Of a stretch of DNA of 5,757 bases, positions 5,637 to 5,757 are shown piece by piece. This stretch comes from Planctomycetota bacterium (lineage in GTDB: Bacteria > Planctomycetota > Phycisphaerae > UBA1845 > PWPN01): contig JACQVT010000638.1 in the NCBI GenBank assembly GCA_016209665.1, positions 1 to 5,757 of the forward strand, written 5' to 3'. Position numbers and translations under genes: made by a program. Numbering within the stretch: position 1 is the first letter of the stretch; the number at the start of each line of letters is the position of its first letter. The notes under the pieces were generated by a model that was given only the letters and a program-made list of their open reading frames with translations, had not been told where the DNA came from and did not search any database.

Positions 5637-5757
5637 GAATCGACGCATCTGAGAATTCCTGCGGGCAACGAGCGGCCGCACTGATTATCGCCCGGCAGGG
5701 CGCACGGTGGTTGCCAGGGCCTTTCAGGCTCTGGTAGACGAGCCCGCTGAGTAACCC

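Larger units (their letters stand above)
5539..5757. other. Intergenic tail downstream of the sulfatase operon
   Basis: I see no credible gene start or tRNA here. Besides the composite palindrome, it contains a CGCCC/GGGCG hairpin with a GGCA loop (5689-5702) and a further inverted GGCAAC (5664-5669) and GTTGCC (5710-5715) pair. A minus-strand frame is open through this stretch, but it has no ribosome site and continues as the antisense shadow of the second sulfatase gene. Confidence -1.

Noticed and set aside
5288..5668. Minus-strand open frames entering the 3' intergenic tail (5288-5668 and 4861-5619)
   Set aside because: They run antisense through the second sulfatase, start inside the palindromic region without a ribosome site, and show no recognisable protein features.
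5705..5757. Possible tRNA or small RNA at the right edge
   Set aside because: A few short pairings exist (for example GCCT/AGGC near 5720-5730), but no cloverleaf, anticodon arm or TTCRA-type loop can be built within the window.

Overview
The window is GC-rich bacterial DNA carrying four protein-coding genes that fill nearly all of it. The mix is two secreted formylglycine-type sulfatases, a secreted protein ending in a dockerin-like pair of EF-hand loops, and the tail of a probable carbohydrate-active enzyme. This is typical of a planctomycete (Phycisphaerae or Pirellulales-like) from an aquatic or marine setting that feeds on sulfated polysaccharides. The assignment rests on protein style and gene content only; no rRNA or marker gene is present.

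Layout from left to right. (1) The 3' end of a plus-strand gene occupies 2-496. It looks like the last helices and C-terminal beta domain of a large (alpha/alpha)-barrel glycosidase-like protein. (2) A minus-strand gene, 2103 down to 490, runs towards it, and the two coding regions overlap by 7 nt at their stop codons. It encodes a 537-residue exported protein with a beta-rich N-terminal half, four copies of an uncharacterised ~65-residue repeat (WFS...GDLLS...GLDA), and a C-terminal dockerin-like EF-hand pair. (3) A 271-bp divergent intergenic region (2104-2374) has a good Shine-Dalgarno sequence for each flanking gene and one weak candidate promoter in each direction. (4) Two plus-strand sulfatase genes, 2375-3976 and 3973-5538, overlap by an ATGA and form an operon. 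The first is arylsulfatase-like (CCPTR active-site motif) and the second is iduronate-2-sulfatase-like (CSPSR motif). (5) The 219-bp tail (5539-5757) holds a hairpin followed by a T-rich stretch, probably the operon terminator. The hairpin is nested inside a larger palindrome that can fold as one long stem or as a three-way junction.

Working together, the two exported sulfatases would remove ester sulfates from different positions or sugars of one sulfated glycan, making it available to glycosidases such as the one ending at 496. Both need a formylglycine-generating enzyme, which is not encoded here. The role of the repeat/dockerin protein is unknown; surface attachment or binding is a guess. 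The observations most worth following are the composite palindrome at 5575-5636 and the repeat domain of the minus-strand gene, whose motif order suggests a closed ring of four units.
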